Below, in pieces: positions 36,791 to 47,169 of a DNA stretch of 64,000 bases (its first letter is position 1; each line of letters begins with the position of its first letter). The notes under the pieces were generated by a model, which was not told where the DNA came from, did no database searches, and worked only from the letters and a program-made list of their open reading frames with translations. Location of the stretch: positions 892,724,184 through 892,788,183 of the forward strand of contig CM062817.1 in NCBI GenBank assembly GCA_031772625.1. Direction: 5' to 3'. A program made the translations under genes and the position numbers. This DNA comes from Pinus tabuliformis (Eukaryota > Streptophyta > Pinopsida > Pinales > Pinaceae).

Positions 36791-38362
36791 ATGGAACCCA
36801 TCAACCAAGGAATTCCCCTTGGAGGAAATCCTAGTCCCTTCTCCTCTTGGGGAGATGTTGGTGCACCCCATATGGCCACATTTTCGCTTCCAGGATTGAC
36901 AATCAGCTTGCCCGTATGGCTCTTCTCAACCTCTGTCGTTCAGAACACCGCAATTCTTGAACAATCGAGTCAGCAACTAGACAAATCCAGAGTTACCCAT
37001 CAACCTTCTACTTCCTCCAATTCTTCCTCTCCTCCTTCTTCTTCGCTTGATGGGGTTGGTAAAGCCAAAAATCAAGTACCTGAGAAGAAGAAGGAAAAGA
37101 AGATGAAAGAGAAGAAGAAGAAGGAGCCAAAAGTGAAAGGGGGCAACCAAGCATCGTCTAGCGAAAATCCACACACTGCACCGACCAGGCCTAAATCACC
37201 ATGTGTCATTTGCAAAGGAGACCACTATCATAGAGAATGTCCCTGCATCCCTCAGATCTTAAGGGACTGGTCTCCTCGTTTGCACAACCCGGTGTCGTCA
37301 ACCTCTGATGATCATGTTGAAAGCACACCGTCGACTAGTGAAAGTGAAGCCCCAGGACAAAAAGGAAAATATAGATTTCCTTGTAAACTGTGCGAAGGCG
37401 ATCATGCCATCCACCGTTGTCCCTTCTTAGACGAGGCTAAAAGAGTTTTGGATGATCATCCGGTTTCACCGTTACGACTTCCTCCTGGATATAAAAAACT
37501 CCTGCCGAGTCCGTCACTAGTTGAAAATCTGGCTGACCCGCCCAAGTGGTCAGCTGAAGCATCTATCATTGAAGACAAACCATTTGAACCCATACCAGAT
37601 GAAAGTCAAAAAGTCGAGGCAGCAGTTGACCCAGTCTTGCCTTCAGAGGTTCCATCTTCAGATGATACAGTCACAGAAGAGAATAAGGATGACACCGTCC
37701 AAATTCTTTTCGTAAGCACAGATTCCGATGAACATGGGGGCAATTTATCCGTTCCTTTACCGCAGGAAGGAAGTTCATCAGAGTCGTACCCGGCCGTCTA
37801 TTTGGTCCCACCTCCAAGCAACCTAGTTGTCTCCTTCGATTGGAATCAACTAGGCAGACCCCGTTTACCGGCTAGTGTACCATTCCGAATTATTGCTCAA
37901 ATATATAGAATGGTTATGGCTGGTACCATCATTGATGAAGGGGCTTCTGTGAGTATCCTTTCCTCGACTGCTTGGAAAGTTCTTGGTTCGCCATCGCTTT
38001 TTGCTGAGATGAGAAATCTAACAGGCTTTGACAAAGGAACCAGTCGACTGTTAGGGATCCTTCCCAATGTGCCCATAACATTGGGAGGGAAAATCGTTCG
38101 CATGAACGTAATGGTAGTTCAAGGATCCCTGAATTATAATCTACTCGTTGGACGAGACTATATTTATTTCATGGGAGCCATTGTCTCATCACTCTTTAGA
38201 GTAATGTGTTTTGCGCACGAAGGAAGAGTGGTCAAGCTCATAGACCAGCTTTCATTTCCCGGATCACGCATAGCAAATAGTCATATACCATCCCTGAATG
38301 GTCTTTTCACGCAAGGAATGTCATATCAATCCCTGGTCCGTCCACTTGATGAGCGCGAGTGA
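36791..38362 (+). CDS. Gag-like zinc-knuckle plus retropepsin-like protein of the non-autonomous element
   Basis: An intact 523-codon ORF from an ATG in AGAAAATGG context. Residues about 60-90 are Ser/Pro-rich, and about 95-117 form a strongly basic Lys/Glu stretch. Two zinc knuckles follow at C138-C141-H145-C150 and C198-C201-H205-C210, both of the shortened CX2CX3HX4C form with a shared GDH. An acidic, Ser/Pro-rich region leads to a C-terminal retropepsin-like domain (about 365-500) with IIDEGASVSIL in place of DTGA (D382) and a YNLLVGRDYIY end motif. The protein probably binds element RNA, and the domain may or may not cleave. No canonical capsid N-terminal domain is recognised. Its intactness next to so much decay suggests recent activity or selection. 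Confidence 0.85.
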   Translation: MEPINQGIPLGGNPSPFSSWGDVGAPHMATFSLPGLTISLPVWLFSTSVVQNTAILEQSSQQLDKSRVTHQPSTSSNSSSPPSSSLDGVGKAKNQVPEKKKEKKMKEKKKKEPKVKGGNQASSSENPHTAPTRPKSPCVICKGDHYHRECPCIPQILRDWSPRLHNPVSSTSDDHVESTPSTSESEAPGQKGKYRFPCKLCEGDHAIHRCPFLDEAKRVLDDHPVSPLRLPPGYKKLLPSPSLVENLADPPKWSAEASIIEDKPFEPIPDESQKVEAAVDPVLPSEVPSSDDTVTEENKDDTVQILFVSTDSDEHGGNLSVPLPQEGSSSESYPAVYLVPPPSNLVVSFDWNQLGRPRLPASVPFRIIAQIYRMVMAGTIIDEGASVSILSSTAWKVLGSPSLFAEMRNLTGFDKGTSRLLGILPNVPITLGGKIVRMNVMVVQGSLNYNLLVGRDYIYFMGAIVSSLFRVMCFAHEGRVVKLIDQLSFPGSRIANSHIPSLNGLFTQGMSYQSLVRPLDERE

Positions 38363-38884
38363 TTTGGGGGACATGACTGAATCCCAGGGGGCATGCACCC
38401 TGGTCTGCTTCGGCAGGAAAACTTCGGGTATAGGGTAGGTTTCCGCGAGAGATATATGACTGGTCTGTACTCCCGTCCGTGAGTGGAAGTGGGAGTTATT
38501 CCGGAATAAGATTCTCTCGTCAAAGTTATGTGAGTGGATTGTCTCACCTTTGTCTATTTCGGTAGACATCGCCGAAGAAGTGTTTTGTTTGCGTTGTGAA
38601 TAGAACAATCTTTGGTAACCTAAAAGAGGTAGACCTTTCCTGATAAAACAAATGTTTTGTCGGTGATTTGAAGGGTGACCTTGAAACTCTGTTTTATACC
38701 TGGGGGCATGCAAACCTTTTGGCGTACAAGAGAAGGGTGATCATTTATCTGTTTTTTGGATTGGTCGTTTCCTAACTTGCATAAAGAAAGGATGTGGGGC
38801 AAAACTCTAAAAATTGCCATTTTTTAAATGGGACATTCTTATTATACGACTGGATTAATCGAGCAGTTTTAGCGCATAGTTCAA
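38363..38884 (+). other. Non-coding 3' region of the non-autonomous element, with GGGGGCATGCA words
   Basis: GGGGGCATGCA occurs at about 38386 and 38701, each preceded by a CCCAGG or CCTG context. They resemble the G-run of the true polypurine tract at 40770 and could be extra polypurine-like primers or simple repeats. The small minus-strand frames here are not supported as genes. Confidence 0.4.
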
Positions 38885-39615
38885 GCTCGTTAAAAAATAA
38901 ACATAAGCCATGAGCAAATGTTTCCCCCCGCATTTAAGCTCATTAAAAAATGAACTATTTTCTGGTAAATAACCATCGTGAATGTAGTACTTCAGCCTTT
39001 AAAGCCTTGGTCATGTTCTCATCATCACCTCCACTCTGTAGTGGCCGATCATTCACCTCCATTTGATTGTTTACCCTTTTTGAGGAACAGCTGTGAAGAG
39101 TGATCCCACTAGCCATCCTTGTAACACTGCCGTGATTGGAGAATTCCAAACCTTACCTGGAATCAGCTGCTACCCAATGTTATCACTCGTTCCTCACAAG
39201 ACGAGTCTCCTTTAAGCTCTTTTCAATTGACTCGTAAAATATGAAAAGATTGCCAAGCCATTGGCCTCTCCAGCTCGTTAAAGGGACCGGAAGTGTTATC
39301 CCTCCTTTAGATTTTAATCTTTTTGGACCTGAGGGATTATTACACAAAAAGATCGAGTGCTTGTTTTGTTCGGCTCGTTAAAAGTATCAAAAATTCATCC
39401 CTTCTGTATTGTTTTATACTTTTTTGGACTTAAGGGATTAGATGACGAAAAAGGAATTTTGGAGTTTCCTTTACGTTCCTTTTCAGACTCTCTAAAATTG
39501 AAAAGGACCAAGTTATCTTTGTTATTAAACTCGTTAAAACTTAATAGCGACAAACTTGTCCATAGCAGACAAGAACGAGTTTCACTATCACTAGGCTCGT
39601 TAAAACATAGCGATG
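38885..39615 (+). other. Array of stem-loops with conserved loop RRCTC-N-TTAAAA
   Basis: The loop word appears near 38885, 38937, 39230, 39273, 39373, 39486, 39529 and 39594. Clear stems are CTTTTCA/TGAAAAG (39219-39248), CCTTTTCA/TGAAAAGG (39478-39506), TTATTAA/TTAATAG with an outer TTTG/CAAA (39518-39554) and TATCACTA/TAGCGATG (39586-39615). The units near 38885, 38937, 39273 and 39373 pair less well. A loop-free hairpin CTTGTC/GACAAG lies at 39555-39573. The stems are different sequences, yet each pairs. An RNA-level role (packaging, dimerisation or primer annealing) is inference. Confidence 0.65.
39297..39448 (+). repeat. Two tandem hairpins of the type ATCCCTY...RAGGGAT
   Basis: ATCCCTC...TTTTTGGACCTGAGGGAT (about 39298-39338) and ATCCCTT...TTTTTTGGACTTAAGGGAT (about 39397-39438) are paralogous units about 100 bp apart. 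Each follows a CTCGTTAAA loop word, and the end arms pair (7 bp) in both despite one substitution on each side. Confidence 0.6.
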
Positions 39616-40767
39616 GGTTTGCCCGAAGGGAAAATTATAGAACAAGCATATGTTATCCTCCTCAAGCTTGACAAAAATAAAGAGGTATTGGTCAGCAATG
39701 ACTAGGGAAAATTGGGACGAAAACTTGAAGAAACTTTGTTGGTAGCAAGTCGCTCTTGAACATGAAACTTTCACTTCGCATCCAAGTCGAGTTGGGTTGT
39801 TTCATTCACCGGTCGCATCGCCATGGTCCCATCACACCATCCACATTTGGGGTTAATGCTACCAATCCATCATGTCAGTGTCACCGATATGTTCAAGAGA
39901 AGTCATTCAGAGAATCCGCCTGTGTCTCACCCGCTACAATACGTTTACACTCCATTCTTTCATGACCGCCACCCTGAACCTTATGTCATCAGATTGTTTT
40001 CACCTCCATTAAAATCATTTGCTTCGTTCCATGTCATTGATGTGGGATTCATTAAGGCCCTCCTGTGACGGATCGCTTCTTGTCGACATCAGCTCATTAT
40101 CCAAGAAGTCGATCTAGCAACACCCCGTTCAGTACTTTGAAGCTTGCATGCCTCAATGGCAAGTTTCTCACTTCCGGCGACAGGTTTACATCAATGGCCT
40201 TCGACTGAAAGATTTTGCGTGGTGTTCGACGCCAAGTCCTTTATTCACACCACGTGAATTGTACTGCAGTACCTTGAGGGTCATTATCATTATCGGTGAT
40301 TCCTCTCGCGCCTGTTAACAGCTTACATCATTGGCTGGTAATCAGGTGATGTCTTTCCATGTTCAACTCCAAAACATCTCTCACATGGATAGACTTGTAC
40401 TTCGAGTGAAGATCGAACGAGATTGAAGACCCCAGATCTAGTTTCATCCATCCGGGCTGCAATATATATTCAGGGAAATAAAGACATCAAATGTACATCA
40501 TTACTGTACAGATAATCATCCAATCAAAGGGATGATGGCTCTACCAGAATCATCAGTCTACACTCAGACGATTGTCTGTCCTATGTACATGAAAATGAAT
40601 TTATAAAGCTGAGCATGGGAATGCCAGCCTCAGCTAGATCATGAAAATATTATGAAGATAATGTATTGTATTGTATCTTATTACAGGTCTCCTCCCAGCT
40701 TGAAAGAACTTTGGATCCTCATAATAAAGCATTTCACCCGACATCAAAAGATTAACGACCTCATGCT
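39616..40767 (+). other. Non-coding 3' region of the non-autonomous element
   Basis: About 1.15 kb before the polypurine tract with no supported ORF. The overlapping frames at 39756 and 39823 have no recognisable domain. Confidence 0.45.
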
Positions 40768-40779
40768 TTAGGGGGCAAC
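40768..40779 (+). other. Polypurine tract of the non-autonomous element
   Basis: TTTAGGGGGCAAC lies directly before the 3' LTR start TGTTATAGAC. It is the usual plus-strand primer position. Confidence 0.8.
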
Positions 40780-41817
40780 TGTTATAGACATTTTTGGGAA
40801 CTACAACCCCAAGCATGAAATGTCCATAAACCAAGGGCTCCTAAGTCCCTAAAAGTGTTGTTCTAACCCCTAAAGGAACAAGGTCAACTGATTACAACTT
40901 CTCCCAGAAGTTCTCCATGAAAAACTGCTCAGAACTGGTCAAAACAGGATCATTTCAGCTGCTCCATAGGCAAAGTGCATTGCATCTCACCTAAATACAC
41001 TGTGTGGGTGCGTTGCATTTCAAAACACCCTTTTATTGGGTGCGATGGGTGAGAAGTGACAAATGGCAGTGTCATTCCGCGAGGTGGAGAGGCATGGAAT
41101 CTTCCAGAAACTTCTCCTGTGACACTTGCCTCTCTGAATTCGACCAAGGATGAGTAAGAGATCATCAATCTCCAAGTGGAAGCAAGAACTATCAGAGGGA
41201 AGAAACTAATCAAATCACAAGCTGACTCATCTCCCTTACAAATATCTATATATGGATCCCTCATCCCAGAGATCTAGAGGCTGGAATTTTGCATATTGTA
41301 AGGAATTGTTGTTGGTTTCTTGAGACAACATCAGATTGTTGGGTGATCTAAGCTTTGTATGAGGTGAAGAGAGGCTTCCTTGCTGAGAGGATGATGCTGG
41401 GTCAGAACAACTGGTTGTAACTCCCTTGGCTCTTTCTTGTTTATCAATAAAAGCTATTCAAGTTTTCCTCCATACTCTTGTGTCATTTATGTTTTATGCA
41501 TTTGTATGGTCAATTTACATCTGATCCTAGATTGTTTATGATCATAGATCCATGTTCTTGTATAGTGCTATGCTACTGTGATCTTACAGGTACTCTGTGA
41601 AGCTGGGCGTACAAGGGAGCAAGTGGCAAAAGACTATCAAGAGAGAGAGGAATCGAACTAGGAGATTAGCACAAGACAGAGGTTGGTCTTCTTTGTTCTT
41701 CTCTCATCTATATTTCATAAAGGAAAAATGAAAGTAGCTTTACTTTGTTTGTTTCTAAGGTAGCTATCACACCTTAGTGGGATAAGCAGTTCTGTGTAGA
41801 CACTTTTCCCTGTAACA
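40780..41817 (+). repeat. 3' LTR of the non-autonomous element
   Basis: 1038 bp, TGTTATAGAC...CCTGTAACA, nearly the same length as the 5' copy with scattered substitutions. It carries the same TATA-like and AATAAAAG signals. Confidence 0.93.
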
Positions 41818-41822
41818 GGCGG

Positions 41823-42267
41823 GCATCGGGCGGTAAGAGGTAAGTGTCAGAACTCGCGTGATGCCATTCAGTGGATGACACGTAGCAGCGGAGAAAAGAG
41901 AAAAACCGCCCTCATCGGGTGGGTACTTTTCGTGCTTGTTGTCTACGCAAGATGGGCGAGAACCGTTAGATCTAGCGGAGGTGATCTAACGATGAAGAAG
42001 CGGTGAAGGTACGAGATGTCTTCGGGGAATGTGCTATAAGCGCGTAAGATATATGGGTACTTTTGGCTTTCACGCTTGGGGCTAAGGCCAAAGGGGTGTT
42101 TTGTCGGGATTAGGAGGTTAATAAAGGAAATGGGATGGGTAGAGTGTGAGCAGGGTAAAAGAAGAAGGGGAATGATAGCCCATGTGGGACCCCCTTAAGA
42201 ACAGTGAAGCAGACCCAACCTTTCCTTCATCCTTAAAAAAAATCAGCACTGCATCTCAGGGCTAACA
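41823..42267 (-). repeat. 5' LTR of gypsy A, part 2
   Basis: It continues the split right LTR from GGGCATCGGGCGGTAAG to CTCAGGGCTAACA and matches 26,140-26,603 of the left LTR. Confidence 0.92.
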
Positions 42268-42270
42268 ATG

Positions 42271-42712
42271 AGATGGTGGAGGCTTCATGCATTATGAGAT
42301 TCAACATATATACTTTAATAATTCATTAATGATATTTTTTGTATTATTTTTCAAAGAAAGTAAAATTATGATAATTTCATTTTTTTTTTTATGCAATGTC
42401 AAGTTTCAACAATGTATTGATACATATATTAAATCCATGATCAAAAGTGCATTTAAAGTGAATACAAGCATTTTGACTCTTTCCTAATGTACCAAGTTGT
42501 TTCATTATGCAGAGCTTTGTACCAGAAACATTGTCTTCATGTTCTTGTGCCTAGTATTTCATGTGTCAAAGTCAAATATTATTAGAACTTGTCTTATGGA
42601 GTATTTGGTTGGAATGAAATAAGGTAATCTAATCCAATCAATAATAATAATTAAAATTATAACAAACAATTATTATAACAATTTTTATGATAATTATTAT
42701 AGTTATAAGTTT

Positions 42713-42764
<52 letters not shown>

Positions 42765-43172
42765 CTAGTATGGTTTCCTTGTTATATTGGCTAGTGACCA
42801 TATACTAATAATAGAGAATATGAGATGGTGGAGGCTTCATGCATTATGAGATTCAACATATATACTTTAATAAATCATTAATGATATTTTTTGTATTATT
42901 TTTCAAAGAAATAAAAAAGTTAAGGTAATTTCATTTCTTATGCAATGTCAAATTTCAACAATGCATTGATACATACATTAAATCCATTATCAAAAGTGCA
43001 TTTAAAGTGAATAAAATCATTTTGACTCTTTTCTAATGTACCAAGTTGTTTCATTATGTAGTGTGTTGTACCAAAAACATTGTCTTCATGTACTTGCACC
43101 TAGTATGTCATGTGTCAAAGTCAAATATTATAAGAACTTTTCTTATGGAATATTTGGTTGGCATGAAATTTT
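42271..43172. repeat. Tandem duplication within copy 2, 552-bp period
   Basis: AGATGGTGGAGGCTTCATGC occurs at 42271 and 42823, followed in both by the same AACAATG.ATTGATACAT, TACCAAGTTGTTTCATTATG and GTGTCAAAGTCAAATATTA blocks. The first unit's left part lies before gypsy A (about 24,700-24,954), so the element landed in the first unit. An (AT)n tract at 42717-42762 separates the units. Confidence 0.88.
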
Positions 43173-43734
43173 ATTAGGTTTGCAAAAGAGTTTATTTTAA
43201 TTTTTTACATATATTTACATATTTATGCTTTATGATAAAATACATTCTTTAGAAATGGGAAAATGTGTCAAGTTAGATTTGATCACTTCTATTGCTTTTC
43301 TTTACATGGAACTCAATACTTTGGTTGACAAATTATCAAAAATGGAACTGTAAAGTTTAGGAAGGCTAGATTATTCTACTTGAGTTTAGAAATGGTTTTC
43401 TTGTCAATATTATTTATTCAACATTTTTTTATTGGATTAGTTTATATGTATTAGTTTTGTTTCAATTATAAAGTTATATGATGGAATCCTATACGACTTA
43501 GATGACTCTTGCATACTTAAAATAAAACTCTATTATTTCTATTACAGTATACTTTGATTACCTTCTATTCATTAAATATATAACTCTTACAATCAATCCC
43601 CTTCCAACTAAATTTATGCATAGCCTTTTCCCATACGACCCCCATCCACAGGCCTTTAGAGTGTGGGGGGATCAATTACACATGGTTAAGCTCGTGAAAG
43701 ATCACATAGCCTTGTTAGAGTTCACATTCCACTA

Positions 43735-45290
43735 GTAAATCATGGCTTTGACATTAATAAGAGTGTTAGAGATAATGTCTTTGTCTCTATTGATGATGTT
43801 ACAGAGAGTGGACCATCTTCACTTGTCACAAGTACACCTCTTACATTTTAAAATCCTCTTTAAACTTTATGTGTTTATGTCTTCAAATTGCCTTTAATTT
43901 TTAAATCATATTCAATTGATGTATTTGAATTTAATATATATGTTATTGTGTTTAGTTTGTTATATATGTTAAATTATGTTTATGATTTGTAGATCTTGAG
44001 CAACGTGAAGATAAGGGTGACAATGCAATATTTATCCCTTCATGGGATGGAACCATGGCCATTATCATGCTCGAGGATGTTAGGGCCCATAATGCATGGA
44101 TTACGCGAGAGATGGGTACACTGCATGCTCAGTTTCCTACTATACATAGTTTTATTTTGATGCTAGAGAGCATCAATTGGGTGATCCAAACCTACCAAAT
44201 GACAGACCCACATAACGAGTGGGGAGTTGTTTGACATATGTTTGGGCCATTGTGCTAGACATCATGGTCCAATTCTAGTAAGATAGTTAAGAATTTTGAT
44301 GTGACCCCTTTTGTTTGTGATTGATTCATTAGAGTTTGGGACCACTTCCCCCTCCATGACCATGCCACTCTTTACTTTTCTTGACATTTATATACATAGT
44401 TCGTGCTGCATATGAGGATAAATTACACCAACATCATATCAGAGTTTTATGGTATTGACAGGAGATGTAGCTATGATCATCCTAGGGCTTGTTGGGACGC
44501 TGCACATGTACCACTACCATCTCGTAGCATGGTACTGTCAACGGAGCTAGAGGAGCCATCATAGCTTGGCGTCGAGATTTGGATACCATTGTGGACCACA
44601 TTGGCCAGTGTGTAGGTTTGATTACATGGAGAGATGAGAAAACCACCATCGTTGCCTCATGGCCCACCAATTCCATTAGTTGATGATTCAATGCTTGAGC
44701 TTCTATGCCTTGACTAGGTTTGTCCATATTTCCATGGAGTCTCCAACATCTCCACCTCTAGCTCCATCTGATCACACTCACATGGATGAGAGTCTCTATG
44801 TAGAGCCACCTGGACCAACAGTTTAGGTAAAATTTTATATTCCTAATATTTCAACATTTTCTTTTTTAGGTTACATGCATGCTAATTAATTTGTAGGCTA
44901 ATTATAATTTATATTTGCCATTGTGTACATATACCCAAATGCAGAGTGATTTCAAGGCCATAACGATGTGACTGTATGAATGGGATGTTGGGTACAAAGG
45001 TGTTGCCAATGTGGGCCCATCGATGTAATCCCTAGTCATTGATCCACAAACATAGGGGCACAAAACTCAGATTGATCAGACCCCCATCCCACTTATCTTT
45101 CATTTGTACTTGAGTGAAGTTAGTAGATTCATGTGTAACTAAACGTAGTTCAAAATAATTGATATATATATTGTTTATTTTCTAAATAATGATAATTAAT
45201 TTGAATTTCAATGTGTCATATTGCAGTACCAGGATTTGGACGCCATGTTTCACCAACAATCACATAGGGTAGTGGTACTTAGACCACATA
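43735..45290 (+). pseudogene. Decayed multi-exon gene of unknown function, copy 2
   Basis: It corresponds exon by exon to 19160-21063. Exon a keeps SVRDNVFVSIDDV. Exon b (from about 43993 after TTTGTAG) keeps IPSWDGTMAIIMLEDVRAHN, AWITREMGTLHAQFP and SINWVIQTYQ but is shortened and shifted after that. Exon c keeps SMESP and the DES.YVEPP end, but its last codon before the donor is a stop (TTTAG|GTAAAA). Exon d keeps the SDF and W-Y-W-V pattern with frame errors. Exon e has an intact TTGCAG acceptor before YQDLDAMFH. No member of this gene in the window is functional. Confidence 0.6.
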
Positions 45291-46070
45291 GTTTGTATAT
45301 TTTCACACTCATTTCATAGGGCACATTTATATGTGATCGAGACTTTGTATATTTTCATATGGACAATATATGGATACATGAACATTATTTCAGTTTATGG
45401 ATGCTTACTATTTCACTTTATGGATGTTCATGTAATGTAATTTGTATATATTTTCATATGGAAAGTTTATCGATACATTCATATTTCAATTTGTGGATGT
45501 TTATTAATTATTGTTTATGGATGTTCATTAAATTTCAGTTTATGGAAATTTATGGATGTTAATTATTTCGCCAGTTTAAAAAAAATTATACAATATATTT
45601 TTATTAAAAAAAGATAAAAAATTTAAAATTAATTAATTAAAAGGATACTATGTATATTTTAAAATGGAATTTTACTTTGTATTTAATGACTTTTATCATC
45701 CATTTTGTGAACAATTTTCAAGTATATGCTAGACTAAAATTATCTCTCAATGGTATTGAAAAATAAAAGATTATAATGAATCCATATGTAATCAACTAAA
45801 AACTCCATGGTATAAGATTTAAGCATTATGTAGGACTCTCCGTTAAGCCATGAATATGGAATTTACAATATTCAATAAGTAAAAGCATTATGTAGTCACC
45901 ATTAAGCCACGAATTTGGAATCTACAAAACTCAAGAATTAAAAATTTACAAAATATTCATTTTGATTTCTAGTTTCATTGACTAAGAGAATAAGTACAAT
46001 CATACTATGATACAAGTCACTTTGATACTTAAAATGAACTAAAATATGCTTCATATTGGCTTGTAGAAAG

Positions 46071-46991
46071 TGTCTTTTAGTGAAATCAATGTATGCTATT
46101 ACAATGATTTTAATAAATTATTTGAATTCTAAAGTCATCCACATTATAATAAAAAATCTATAAATGGAAATTTCTACATCCCACCCATATACCATTGTGG
46201 TCAACTCTTTTAACTTCACTTTAATAAGTTACTTGAAATTTTGAATGATTCTACACATTTGAAATGCTACTAGTTATAATAAATTTAATGGTTAGAATTA
46301 TGCAGTTTCCATAATTGTGTTTATTCTACCATCATGAATTACATAAAGGGATTAAATTAACATCTCTAATACTATTGAATTTTTTAAACAAAGTTCAATG
46401 GTTTTCTAAATAAGTTCAAAATCTATTTGATGCTTTTATGATCTCTCTATTTTTTTTTTTAATTAGAAATTATATACATATTAATTTATATGTCATGTTA
46501 TGACTAACTTCTAACATTTCAACCTATCATATCAAGATGCAAATCCAAAGGTTTACTATTAGCCTAATTATAAAATCAGTAATATAAACCAGAAAATGTA
46601 AAGACCTATTTGCATTGGATATCTCTAATGTTAGTACTTTGTCGAATGAAAAAAATTCCCATCAATTAGATATCTATAAGCTAGAAGTAAATCAAAGATA
46701 ATCAAATCACAATTTGATGTCAAACACATGTTCAATAGAAAAACAATAAACTCTATTTTCCAATTTTATTTTTGTAAAGAATTCATTCCTTACCAAGTAT
46801 ATAAATACAATTTATAGAGGTATTTAGAGCTTCCTTATGTTGGAGTGATTTTATAATTTGGTGAATAATGGATCTTTGGATTTTTAACTTTTAAAGTCAC
46901 TTGAACACCTTCTTTTCATATTATTATTTTATTTATTAAAATGATGGTTGGAAATGAAAAATAATGAAGAAAAAATAAAAATAAAAACAAT
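46071..46991. other. AT-rich intergenic DNA
   Basis: No gene, element end or RNA gene was recognised. Confidence 0.45.
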
Positions 46992-47169
46992 AGTTGAAAT
47001 AAATTTGAAAAAGTGTTAAAGTTGAAGTAATAGTATTGTTGAGATTTTTTTATTTTTTTTAATAAATTATAATTTCAATTAGTTGAAATAAATTTGAAAA
47101 AGTGTTAAAGTTGAAGTAATACTATTGTTGAGATTTTTTTATTTTTTTTAAGAAATTATAATTTCAATT
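46992..47169. repeat. Nearly identical tandem duplication, 89-bp period
   Basis: AGTTGAAATAAATTTGAAAA begins at 46992 and 47081. The two copies differ at only a few positions down to AATTATAATTTCAATTAG, which suggests a recent duplication. Confidence 0.93.

Larger units (their letters stand above)
34007..41817 (+). mobile_element. Non-autonomous LTR element with zinc-knuckle/protease ORF and stem-loop array
   Basis: Two LTRs of about 1.04 kb flank a 5.7-kb internal region. The 5-bp target duplication is GGCAG (34002-34006) and GGCGG (41818-41822). Removing the element restores the gypsy A LTR reading ATCGGGCGGGCATCGGG. A primer site follows the 5' LTR and a G-rich polypurine tract precedes the 3' LTR. 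The only long intact ORF (36791-38362) encodes two zinc knuckles and a retropepsin-like fold. No reverse transcriptase, RNase H or integrase motif was found on either strand. It must have depended on enzymes from another element. It resembles TR-GAG or LARD-type elements in concept. Confidence 0.9.
24955..42267 (-). mobile_element. Ty3/gypsy LTR retrotransposon A with an extra RNase H (interrupted)
   Basis: The element lies on the minus strand with TGTTAG...CTAACA ends on the plus strand and a perfect 5-bp target duplication ATGAG (24950-24954 and 42268-42272). Without the nested insertion at 34007-41817 it measures about 9.5 kb. Reading 5' to 3' on the minus strand it has an LTR (32812-42267, split), primer site, gag, protease, extra RNase H, reverse transcriptase, degenerate RNase H, integrase and an LTR (24955-26603). 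Integrase after reverse transcriptase makes it Ty3/gypsy. An additional RNase H is a known trait of the plant Tat/Ogre group. Stops in every domain make it non-functional. Confidence 0.93.
42268..46070. repeat. Large segmental duplication, copy 2 (right part)
   Basis: It resumes the match to copy 1 (18,270 onward) directly after gypsy A and runs through the second copy of the decayed gene to GTAGAAAGTG near 46,070, where the similarity ends. Confidence 0.82.

Noticed and set aside
36977..37174. Leu-rich minus-strand frame opposite the knuckle/protease ORF
   Set aside because: It is the antisense of the Lys/Ser-rich stretch of the real ORF. Its composition follows from that.
14300..46070. The two large copies as LTRs of one giant element
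   Set aside because: They are adjacent with no internal region, primer site or polypurine tract, and they contain exons and introns. A tandem duplication fits better.
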